64,000 nt of DNA from Bifidobacterium xylocopae (GTDB lineage Bacteria; Actinomycetota; Actinomycetes; Actinomycetales; Bifidobacteriaceae): the NCBI RefSeq assembly GCF_003315615.1, contig NZ_PDCH01000001.1, positions 1-64,000 on the forward strand, read 5' to 3'. Below are positions 56,168-64,000 of this stretch, one piece after another. Position numbers and translations under genes: made by a program. A model generated the notes under the pieces. It saw only the letters and a program-made list of their open reading frames with translations, was not told the origin of the DNA and did no database searches. Each line of letters starts with the position of its first letter. Position 1 is the stretch's first letter.

Positions 56168-57114
56168 CTCGCCCCCTCCGTTGTCATCGGGCCGAGTCCG
56201 CTGGCCGGGCCGGACGCTGTCAGGGTGGTTGACAGGAGTCGGACGAACTGGGTGAACATGCCCTGACTGGAACCGGAACGGATTAAGGTCGAGCCGCTCC
56301 GGGCCAGATCACGCTTCAGGGCCTGGGCCTGGTAGCGGCGGTGGGTCTCCACATCCTGGGCTTCCCGCCGCCCGCACAGGAAAGCGGGCACCTGTCGGCC
56401 GCTGCGACCGTCAACCACCGGCCCGAAGGTGCTGTCGGGGGAGAAGGGGTTGAGCCCGGCAACGGTGACCACCGTCAGCGGATGGGTGCGGGCGAGCTTG
56501 CTGATGACGGTCATCTGGCGCTCGCCGATCGCGCTCTCGTCGGTGGCCAGGACCAGGAGGGTCCGGCTGTCCCGCAGGCGCATGGCGTAGTCCAGAAGTG
56601 CGTCCAGGTTGCGGCCGGTTGTAAGGGCTCCCTCCAACGCCTGGTCCAAGGTGCGTTCGAACTGGGCGAACCCCCCGCGGCTGGGCGTGCGTCGGATGGA
56701 AGAGCTGTCGGCCAGCACCACCGAGACCTCGTCCGATCGACGCAGGGAAAGCGCGGCGAACATCCGCAAGGCGTTGGCGGCAACGGCGGCCGCGCTTTCG
56801 CCGGAGGGTGTCGTCGCCCCCATTTCGATTCCCGCATCCATGAGCAGCCAGACACGGCTGGTAGTCAGCCGTTCGCGTTCGGTGACCATGGGCCGGCCCA
56901 TCCGGGCGGAGGAGCGCCAGTCGATCAGGCGGGATTCATCGCCGGGCTCGTAGGGCCGCACGCTCAGATAGTCATAACCCGTGCCCCGCTCGCCCGACGG
57001 GTGCTCACCTTCCAGGATCCCCATGGCCCGTCGTACGGTCGGAAGGCTCAGCTGGGTGCTCAAGGCCTCGATCCTGCGACGGATGGGGTCCGTGCCGCTC
57101 AAGGGCTGGCTCAT
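56164..57114 (-). CDS. DUF58 domain protein
   Basis: 316 residues. The diagnostic blocks are GTGYDYLSVRPYEPGDESRLIDWRSSARMGRPMV and the following VWLLMDAGIEMG, a VWA-like fold lacking a full MIDAS. DUF58 proteins are partners of MoxR ATPases. ATG at 57114 overlaps the moxR stop (ATGA), placing it as the second gene of the operon. Confidence 0.9.
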   Translation of the reverse strand: MSQPLSGTDPIRRRIEALSTQLSLPTVRRAMGILEGEHPSGERGTGYDYLSVRPYEPGDESRLIDWRSSARMGRPMVTERERLTTSRVWLLMDAGIEMGATTPSGESAAAVAANALRMFAALSLRRSDEVSVVLADSSSIRRTPSRGGFAQFERTLDQALEGALTTGRNLDALLDYAMRLRDSRTLLVLATDESAIGERQMTVISKLARTHPLTVVTVAGLNPFSPDSTFGPVVDGRSGRQVPAFLCGRREAQDVETHRRYQAQALKRDLARSGSTLIRSGSSQGMFTQFVRLLSTTLTASGPASGLGPMTTEGAR

Positions 57115-58181
57115 GGAGCAGGCACCGTTTCCAGGATGGTGTCGATCACCTGATCGCTGGTCACACCGTCGGCCAGGGCTTCGAAGGTGAGCAGGATCCG
57201 GTGCCGCAGTACCTGGTGGGCGAAGCCTTTCAGGTCCTCGGGAATCACATAATCGCGGCCGCTCAGCAGGGCGTGGGCCTGTCCGATGCGGACCAGGGCG
57301 ATCGATGCACGGGGACTGGCCCCCAGGCGTACACGGGAGGCCAGCCCTTGAATGGGTCGGCTGCCGGCCCCGCGGCTGGTGGCGGCAAGATCGACCGCAT
57401 AGGCCATGATCGGGTCGGCCACGTGCACCCTCCGGGCCGCGATTCTGAGGAAGGACACATCGTCAAGGCTCAGCTGGCCCTGGCTGTCGGTCCGGGCCAT
57501 GTCCGTCCCGCGGCTGGTCAGCATCTGGAGCATCTGCGTCTCCTGGCCGGCCGTCGGGTATGTCATCACCGCCTTGATCATGAACCTGTCCATCTGGGCC
57601 TCGGGCAGGTTGTAGGTGCCCTCCTCCTCGATCGGGTTCTGGGTGGCGATGACCATGAAGGGCTGGGGCAGTGGGTAGCGCTGGCCGCCGATTGTGGTGG
57701 CTCCCTCGGCCATGGCTTCCAGCATGGCGGATTGGGTCTTCGCGTTGGATCGGTTGATCTCGTCCAGAAGCACGAAGTTCGCATGGATGGGACCTAGCTG
57801 TGTGGAGAAGCTCTGCCGCGAGAAGTCGAAGACCTGGGTGCCCACCAGATCGGAGGGCATGAGGTCGGGTGTGCACTGGACGCGCTTGAAGGAGCCCGAT
57901 ACCGAGGAGGCCAGGGTCTGTGCCGCGGTGGTCTTGGCCAGGCCGGGCACGGATTCAATCAGGATGTGGCCCGAGGCGGTCATCGTGGCCAGCAGGGCCT
58001 CGCGCAAATCCTCCTGCCCCACAAGGGTGGAGGCGAAGCGGCTGCGGATCCGGTCCGCCAGGAGTGCGGCCCGTGACAGGTCGTCCCGTGACAGGGGACT
58101 GGTGGCAGTGCCGGGCGCCACGGCCGGACCAGGTGTGGGTTCGGGCATGACGGAATCTTGTCTGGGAGGGAATAAAGCCAT
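57111..58181 (-). CDS. MoxR-family AAA ATPase
   Basis: 356 residues. Walker A is ESVPGLAKTT, Walker B is VLLDEINRS, sensor 1 lies in FMVIATQNPIEEEGTYNLPEAQMDRF, and the lid follows. MoxR ATPases act as metal-insertion or assembly chaperones with VWA partners. First gene of an operon of at least six and probably eight genes running to 51175. ATG 58181 lies seven bases after TAGAGT (58189-58194, minus strand), consistent with leaderless initiation; ATG 58148 is an alternative. No similarity to dedicated chaperones of known clients. Confidence 0.92.
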   Translation of the reverse strand: MALFPPRQDSVMPEPTPGPAVAPGTATSPLSRDDLSRAALLADRIRSRFASTLVGQEDLREALLATMTASGHILIESVPGLAKTTAAQTLASSVSGSFKRVQCTPDLMPSDLVGTQVFDFSRQSFSTQLGPIHANFVLLDEINRSNAKTQSAMLEAMAEGATTIGGQRYPLPQPFMVIATQNPIEEEGTYNLPEAQMDRFMIKAVMTYPTAGQETQMLQMLTSRGTDMARTDSQGQLSLDDVSFLRIAARRVHVADPIMAYAVDLAATSRGAGSRPIQGLASRVRLGASPRASIALVRIGQAHALLSGRDYVIPEDLKGFAHQVLRHRILLTFEALADGVTSDQVIDTILETVPAP

Positions 58182-58188
58182 AGGCAGT

Positions 58189-58194
58189 ACTCTA
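58189..58194 (-). promoter_or_regulatory. -10 box TAGAGT, probable leaderless moxR promoter
   Basis: On the minus strand TAGAGT is followed by seven bases and the moxR ATG at 58181, without a ribosome-binding site. This would be the single promoter of the whole MoxR operon. Confidence 0.5.
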
Positions 58195-58250
58195 GCGGCA
58201 TTGACTGACGAAGGCCGGTTACGGGGCCATGGACAGCGGTTTCGGAAACG

Positions 58251-59039
58251 CTAGGCCAGCCGCCAGTCCACCGGTTGGGCACCCATCCGTTCGAGGGCGC
58301 TGTTGGCCTGGGAGAAGGGCTTCGAGCCGAAGAACCCGTAACGGGCCGACAGGGGGGAGGGGTGGGGTGATTTGATGATGTAGGCATTGGTCAGCAGCGG
58401 CTCCAGGCTCTGCGCCTGCCGTCCCCATAGGATCGCCACCAGCGGCTTGGGCTTGCCGCTTCCGTCCTTGCGTGCGTTCAGGGCGCGGATGGCTGCGTCG
58501 GTGATTTCCTCCCAGCCCTTGCCTCGGTGGCTGGCGGGCTTGCCCACTTGTACGGTGAGGCATCGGTTGAGCAGGAGGACGCCCTGCCGGGTCCATGGGG
58601 TCAGATCGCCGTTGCCGGGCCGCGGTATGCCCAGGTCCGATACGAGTTCCGTGTAGATGTTGCGCAGACTTCCTGGGATCGGATCCACGTCCGGCTCCAC
58701 GCAGAAGCTCAGCCCGACCGCGTTTCCGGGTGTGGGATAGGGGTCCTGGCCGACGATCAGTACCTTGATGGTGTCGAACGGGATGGTGAATGCCCGCAGG
58801 ATGTTTTTCGGGGCAGGCAGATACCGGCGGCCTGCGGCCAGCTCCTGGCGGAGGAAATCGCCCATCCGGTGGACCTGTGGCTCGACGGAGGCCAAGGCGT
58901 GGGCCCACCCCGGTTCGATCAGGGCGGACAGCGGCTTACGCTGCGCTTGGTCGGTGGTGGTCTCAGGCGTTTCCTGCGCCCCCGGGGCTCGCTCTTCGTC
59001 CGGGGCGGCGAAGAGTCCGGCTTGTTCCATCGGTTCCAT
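58251..59039 (-). CDS. ung: Uracil-DNA glycosylase, family 1
   Basis: Removes uracil from DNA. The catalytic [16 protein letters not shown] and the HPSPLS loop ([15 protein letters not shown]) are both intact, and [12 protein letters not shown] lies between. 262 residues from ATG 59039, which follows TATAGT by seven bases on the minus strand (59047-59052). ATG 59084 would add 15 residues. The N-terminal 40 residues are acidic and outside the core. With the deoxyinosine-glycosylase-like gene this is the second UDG-superfamily gene in the window. Confidence 0.95.
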   Translation of the reverse strand: MEPMEQAGLFAAPDEERAPGAQETPETTTDQAQRKPLSALIEPGWAHALASVEPQVHRMGDFLRQELAAGRRYLPAPKNILRAFTIPFDTIKVLIVGQDPYPTPGNAVGLSFCVEPDVDPIPGSLRNIYTELVSDLGIPRPGNGDLTPWTRQGVLLLNRCLTVQVGKPASHRGKGWEEITDAAIRALNARKDGSGKPKPLVAILWGRQAQSLEPLLTNAYIIKSPHPSPLSARYGFFGSKPFSQANSALERMGAQPVDWRLA

Positions 59040-59173
59040 ATCATCAACTATATAGTCCGCTGGAATCGGTCTGACCGCCGGCATGACCGGTCTCACTACT
59101 ACACTGTCACCTATATGAGTGCATGATCCCAGCTGCCTGAGTCGGTGGCGGGCGGGCGGAGGAAGGTCAGTCC

Positions 59174-59812
59174 ATGGCAAGCAATCGCGACGACAACGTC
59201 GGCTACCAGCCGTATACGCCGGACGAGTTCGACGATCCGCCCGAGGGGCCGGTCGGCGTCCACCGCGGTCCACGTTCACTGGCCGTACGCATTCTGCCGG
59301 TCGTCGTCATCATCATCCTGGCTGCACTGTGCGGGCTCGGGGCCTGGACCGTCGTATCGGGCGGGAAGATGCCCTGGCAGCATTCGCAGACCACGTCAGC
59401 CCAGGTGGAGCAGGCGCGCCGCAAGGTAGAAGCCCGGCGCGGCAAGGATCCAAAGTCCGCTCCCAGCCGTAGGGCGAAGACGGAGGAGCCGAAGCCGGCC
59501 CCGCAGTCTCCGTCCCCCAGCCAGAGCGAGCAACCCGCGCCCGCAGCCAACAAGGCTTCCCAGGTACGGGTGGTCAACGGCACGTCGATCTCGGGATACG
59601 CCGCAGCCAAGCGCCAGACCCTGGTGGCGGCCGGGTACACGAGCGTCACAGCCGATAATCCGACCGGTCAGCTGCCCCAGGCCAGTGTGGTCTGGTATCA
59701 GAACGAAGCGGACAAGGCCACGGCGGACGATGTGGCCAGGACACTGGGCATAGGCAACGTGCAGCATGTGCCGGGCGCATCGGCTTCGGTCGTTGCCGTG
59801 CTGATGAATTGA
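59174..59812 (+). CDS. LytR C-terminal domain membrane protein
   Basis: 212 residues. A hydrophilic N-terminus, one hydrophobic helix ([21 protein letters not shown]) and a Pro/Ser/Lys-rich linker precede a LytR_C domain starting at [25 protein letters not shown]. Such proteins are cell-envelope proteins of unclear role, some in actinobacterial cell-wall assembly. ATG at 59174 follows GGAGGAAGG. It is divergent from ung. Confidence 0.85.
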   Translation: MASNRDDNVGYQPYTPDEFDDPPEGPVGVHRGPRSLAVRILPVVVIIILAALCGLGAWTVVSGGKMPWQHSQTTSAQVEQARRKVEARRGKDPKSAPSRRAKTEEPKPAPQSPSPSQSEQPAPAANKASQVRVVNGTSISGYAAAKRQTLVAAGYTSVTADNPTGQLPQASVVWYQNEADKATADDVARTLGIGNVQHVPGASASVVAVLMN

Positions 59813-59947
59813 GCGCATCCTGTGGTGGATCGGTCCCTGTTCGGCGTTTCTTCCCGGCTATCCGCTACACTGGTAAACGCCGACCTGGCAGCTGCGGTCA
59901 GTTTCGTATCTGCCGTGACACGGCGATTTATATTAAGGAAGTTAGTT

Positions 59948-60154
59948 ATGGCACAAGGAACTGTGAAATTCTTCAGCGATCAAAAGGGTTATGGCTTCAT
60001 CACCCCTGATGATGGCAGCGAGGACGTTTTCGTCCACTACTCCGCGATTGATTCGCAGGATAATCACAAGCTTCTGCACGAGGGCGACAAGGTCGAGTTC
60101 GAGGTCGAGAGGAGCGCCAAGGGTCTCCAGGCGACTTCCGCTCGCGTGATCTGA
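59948..60154 (+). CDS. cspA: Cold-shock protein
   Basis: 68-residue CSD RNA chaperone. The nucleic-acid-binding motifs are KGYGFIT (RNP1) and VFVHYSAI (RNP2). ATG at 59948 follows AAGGAAG. A TACACT box lies at 59866-59871, giving a leader of about 70 bases, a length typical for thermally controlled csp messages. Whether it is cold-induced is not visible. The exact paralogue name is uncertain. Confidence 0.93.
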   Translation: MAQGTVKFFSDQKGYGFITPDDGSEDVFVHYSAIDSQDNHKLLHEGDKVEFEVERSAKGLQATSARVI

Positions 60155-60187
60155 TTCTTTCGCATCAGCCCTGAACGGGCTCTTCGC

Positions 60188-60217
60188 AAAAGGTCCCGGC
60201 TTCGGCCGGGGCCTTTT
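60188..60217 (+). terminator. Intrinsic terminator of the cold-shock gene
   Basis: AAAAGGTCCCGGC (60188-60200) pairs with GCCGGGGCCTTTT (60205-60217) across a TTCG tetraloop, followed by TTG. It lies 33 bases after the csp stop. Confidence 0.92.
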
Positions 60218-60274
60218 TGTTTATGCCTGGTCGATGGGTGCATCTCGCCCCAAGCGTATTCCGGCTATGGGGTG

Positions 60275-60337
60275 TTGGCACTCTGACCCGGCGAGTGCTA
60301 ATCTGTGGAATTAGCACTCGAGGCTTGGGAGTGATAA
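60275..60337. promoter_or_regulatory. Two tandem CIRCE operators and groL promoter
   Basis: CIRCE 1 (60275-60301) has TTGGCACTC, nine bases, GAGTGCTAA. CIRCE 2 (60311-60337) has TTAGCACTC, nine bases, GAGTGATAA. Each matches the HrcA consensus TTAGCACTC-N9-GAGTGCTAA with one mismatch. A possible promoter, TTGGCA (60275-60280) and TAATCT (60299-60304), lies across the first element, so HrcA binding would block initiation directly. Confidence 0.9.
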
Positions 60338-60349
60338 GTCGGCAGCTGA

Positions 60350-62029
<1,680 letters not shown>

Positions 62030-62072
62030 GACGGAAGCCCGTCAAGGCGGATGAATCGTCCGCCGGCCTTGA

Positions 62073-62129
62073 TTCGGCCGGGCGCCGGACCCTTCGCGGA
62101 AAGCGAATGGGCCCCGGCGCCCGGCCGAA
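62073..62129. terminator. Long GC hairpin between groL and the WXG100 gene
   Basis: A perfect 16-base stem (62073-62088 with 62114-62129) continues inward as CCC-TTCGC / GCGAA-TGGG with one bulge, making about 24 base pairs. It ends transcription from groL and possibly from the convergent WXG100 gene. There is no T-tract. Confidence 0.6.
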
Positions 62130-62262
62130 CCGTTTACGGTCACCGCTGTGAAGGACGGGCAGGCTGACCGGATCAGGGCAAGGGCCGACAAGGAGAACAA
62201 GGAATCGGCTCTGGTGCGTCCTGCACGGTCGGTCGTCGTCCGGCGACCATGTTCCGTTGGGG

Positions 62263-62556
62263 TCAGGAGGAGGCGAAGAGCCTGGCGGCCTGCGCTTCCG
62301 CATCGGAGTAGAGTGAGGAGGCCTGGGTCAGGGCGGATTGCATGCCTTCGAGGGCCTGCTCCATCTGTTGCTGGGCTCCGCGCCACTGGGCGGCCACACC
62401 GTTGAACTGGCTGGCCGCGCCTCCCGTCCACACCGATTGCAGGTTGTCCAGGTTGGCGTACATCCCGCTCACGGCATCCCGTATGGATGCGATGGAGGAG
62501 GACACGGCCGCGCTGGCCGACTGGATCTGTTCCGAATCCACTTGATATTGAGGCAT
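62263..62556 (-). CDS. WXG100-family protein (ESAT-6-like)
   Basis: 97 residues. The WTG turn at about residue 42 (QSVWTGGAASQFNGVAAQW) lies between two amphipathic helices, the canonical WXG100 hairpin, and the N-terminus PQYQVDSEQIQSASAA is typical. ATG at 62556 follows AGGGAGG. Secreted by ESX-type systems in other actinobacteria; no ESX ATPase gene lies in the window. It is convergent with groL. Confidence 0.9.
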   Translation of the reverse strand: MPQYQVDSEQIQSASAAVSSSIASIRDAVSGMYANLDNLQSVWTGGAASQFNGVAAQWRGAQQQMEQALEGMQSALTQASSLYSDAEAQAARLFASS

Positions 62557-62626
62557 TTTGGGCCTCCCTTTCCTTGCTGGTGTTCCTTCGTTCGCCGGGC
62601 GGCCGCCGACCTTCCTCATCTGCCGC

Positions 62627-62632
62627 TACAGT
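62627..62632 (+). promoter_or_regulatory. -10 box TACAGT, probable leaderless promoter of TPM gene
   Basis: TACAGT is followed by exactly seven bases and the ATG at 62640, with no ribosome-binding site. Confidence 0.5.
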
Positions 62633-62639
62633 GGACTCT

Positions 62640-63419
62640 ATGACACACGAACGGAGCGAGGACGTCTTGCTGAATCATGTGGTCGAATGCGGCCCTGCAC
62701 GGGTGGATGTAGATAAACGCAACCGGTACGGTTCGGTCTTGGGAAGGTCGTCGCGGTCGTTGACCTGGCCATTCGTATTGGTCGTGGTCCTTTCCTTGGT
62801 TCTGCTGGCCGGGCCCCCGGCCGCCATAGCGGCGGGGGACGGGCAGGGGCCCGTCGGCAGTTTGACAGATCAGATCACCGACACCCAGAACCTGTTGGGA
62901 GCCAACGTGGGTGCTGTGACGGACGCAATCAATGAGACGCAGCGCAAGACCGGCGTCCACGTCCGGCTGCTCTACCTTCCCTCGTTCTACCAGGGCAAGA
63001 ATCCCGACAAGTGGGCCAGTCAGGTGTTGGAGTCGACCCAGCCTCCCGCGAACACGGTCCTGCTGGCCGTGGCTTCCAAGCAAGGCAACCTGGTCGTCGC
63101 GGTTTCTTCCAACTCCGAGGGTTGGCTCAAAGAGCAATCCACGGTCGATGACCTGTCCCAGGCGGCCCTGAAACCCATAGCCGACAGCGACTCACCGGAC
63201 TGGGTGGGGTCCGCCGAAGCGCTCATGCGGCAGGTGGAGCAATCCAAGAGGGACCATGAGCGGCGTACCATCCTGCTGTGGGTTGCCCTAGCCGGCGCCG
63301 TCGTCGTAGTGGTCGCGGCCGTTGTGGTCGCCTATCTGCTGAAGCGGCGTAAGGGCAGGAAACGGGTGGGACGTCACAGCTCGCGTTCAGGAAACGTTCA
63401 GTCTGGGACGGCATCCTGA
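62640..63419 (+). CDS. TPM-domain membrane protein (YgcG-like)
   Basis: 259 residues. A 45-residue N-terminal region is followed by one hydrophobic helix (LTWPFVLVVVLSLVLLAGPPAAIAA) and a TPM domain with VHVRLLYLPSFYQGKNPDKWASQVL, LLAVASKQGNLVVAVS and PDWVGSAEALM. A second helix (TILLWVALAGAVVVVVAAVVVAYLL) precedes a basic tail. Extracytoplasmic TPM domain with cytoplasmic tail. Four bases before the response regulator gene, so likely cotranscribed. Confidence 0.82.
   Translation: MTHERSEDVLLNHVVECGPARVDVDKRNRYGSVLGRSSRSLTWPFVLVVVLSLVLLAGPPAAIAAGDGQGPVGSLTDQITDTQNLLGANVGAVTDAINETQRKTGVHVRLLYLPSFYQGKNPDKWASQVLESTQPPANTVLLAVASKQGNLVVAVSSNSEGWLKEQSTVDDLSQAALKPIADSDSPDWVGSAEALMRQVEQSKRDHERRTILLWVALAGAVVVVVAAVVVAYLLKRRKGRKRVGRHSSRSGNVQSGTAS
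63385..63401 (+). promoter_or_regulatory. Direct repeat GTTCAG, 11-base period, upstream of response regulator
   Basis: GTTCAG at 63385-63390 and again at 63396-63401 gives two tandem half-sites 11 bases apart, the geometry of PhoP-class boxes. It lies within the end of the TPM gene, 22 bases before the regulator ATG, and may mark autoregulation. Confidence 0.4.
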
Positions 63420-63423
63420 GACC

Positions 63424-64000
63424 ATGAGCAAGACCATCGAAGCATCAATAGTCGTGGTGGACGACGAGCCCTCGATTCGTGACCTTCTTGTCGCATCCCT
63501 GCATTTCGCCGGTTTCGAAGTGACGACCGCGGCGTCAGGCACCGAGGCCATCGAGGTCATCGAGCGCGTACAGCCGGACCTGATTGTCCTGGACGTCATG
63601 CTCCCCGATATCGACGGGTTCACCGTGACATCGAGGATTCGCCAGGACGGTGTCACGGCCCCTGTGCTTTTTCTCACGGCGCGTGACGACACCCAGGACA
63701 AGATCATGGGGCTCACGGTCGGAGGGGACGACTATGTGACCAAGCCCTTCTCCCTGGAGGAGGTGGTGGCTCGCATCCGTGCCATCCTGCGCCGCACCCG
63801 CGAGCAGACGCAGGACGATCCCGTTATCCGGGTAGACGACCTGGAGATCAACGAGGACTCGCACGATGTGACCCGTGCCGGACGGTCCGTGGATCTGAGC
63901 CCCACCGAGTACAAGCTCCTGCGCTACCTGATGGACAACGAGGGGCGGGTCCTGTCCAAGGCCCAGATCCTGGACCATGTCTGGCAGTACGACTGGGGAG
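63424..64000 (+). CDS. OmpR/PhoP-family response regulator (truncated by window end)
   Basis: 192 codons are visible before the window ends at 64000. The receiver domain has VVVDDEP, phosphoacceptor in LIVLDVMLPDIDGF, LTARDD and YVTKPFS. The start of the winged-helix domain has LDLSPTEYKLLRYLMDNEGRVLSKAQILDHVW. The type resembles actinobacterial PhoP/TcrA regulators. ATG at 63424, four bases after the TPM stop; a histidine kinase probably follows beyond the window. Confidence 0.9.
   Translation, partial: MSKTIEASIVVVDDEPSIRDLLVASLHFAGFEVTTAASGTEAIEVIERVQPDLIVLDVMLPDIDGFTVTSRIRQDGVTAPVLFLTARDDTQDKIMGLTVGGDDYVTKPFSLEEVVARIRAILRRTREQTQDDPVIRVDDLEINEDSHDVTRAGRSVDLSPTEYKLLRYLMDNEGRVLSKAQILDHVWQYDWG

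Noticed and set aside
60293-60319. Third CIRCE-like palindrome GAGTGCTAA-N9-TTAGCACTC
   Set aside because: The arms are in reversed order compared with the HrcA site; it arises because two true CIRCE elements lie side by side.

Overview
The window is about 64 kb of high-GC actinobacterial chromosome, almost certainly a Bifidobacterium or very close relative. Supporting signs are the GroEL C-terminus (ending in DMGY), the recQ-luxS pair, the order efp-nusB-carA-carB-gmk-rpoZ-metK-priA-fmt, a DUF6466-type protein in a MoxR/VWA operon, and Pup-system genes without any 20S proteasome genes nearby. I cannot name the species. The first ~198 bases are not genomic: they contain an Illumina P5 / i5-index / Nextera transposase-adapter string, so the window begins at an artefactual contig end.

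Layout. 303-6540: coaX (-) and a five-gene oligopeptide/nickel-type ABC importer (+). 6665-11972: recQ, luxS with a short upstream ORF, an acetyltransferase, alr, ohr. 12057-16270: dgt, dnaG, HAD phosphatase. 16385-20052: an ABC-2 exporter divergent from a response regulator/histidine kinase pair. 20263-24631: threonine aldolase, a lower-GC patch with a serine hydrolase and tRNA-His, a deoxyinosine-glycosylase-like gene translationally coupled to a YwiC-like membrane protein, and a DUF488 gene. 24934-29315: the str operon (rpsL-rpsG-fusA) and tuf. 29526-43224: efp, nusB, a DUF1672-like lipoprotein, carAB, gmk, rpoZ, metK, priA, HAD phosphatase, fmt. 43289-46686: a decaying pupylation locus (ARC/Mpa ATPase, Pup and PafA all broken) with an intact-length but motif-altered inositol-phosphatase-family gene between arc and pup. 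46736-51098: hup, a large flippase-like protein carrying a degenerate kinase region, purB. 51175-58181 (-): an operon of moxR, DUF58, membrane protein, two VWA proteins and a DUF6466-like protein, continuing into a WXG-like small protein and a lipase-like putative effector. 58251-64000: ung, a LytR_C protein, csp, groL behind two tandem CIRCE operators, a canonical WXG100 gene, a TPM-domain protein and a truncated PhoP-type response regulator.

Two themes stand out. First, the Pup-ligation system is being lost: at least four lesions in arc, a lost stop in pup and a large internal deletion plus nonsense mutation in pafA. Second, a candidate secreted lipase with its own WXG partner is fused to a MoxR/VWA operon. 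A third, more general signal is a repeated TANNNT-N7-ATG arrangement at seven to eight genes (dnaG, HAD, purB, moxR, ung, TPM gene, probably alr and recQ), which suggests leaderless transcripts and fixes several start codons. All family assignments are from sequence recognition without database searches.
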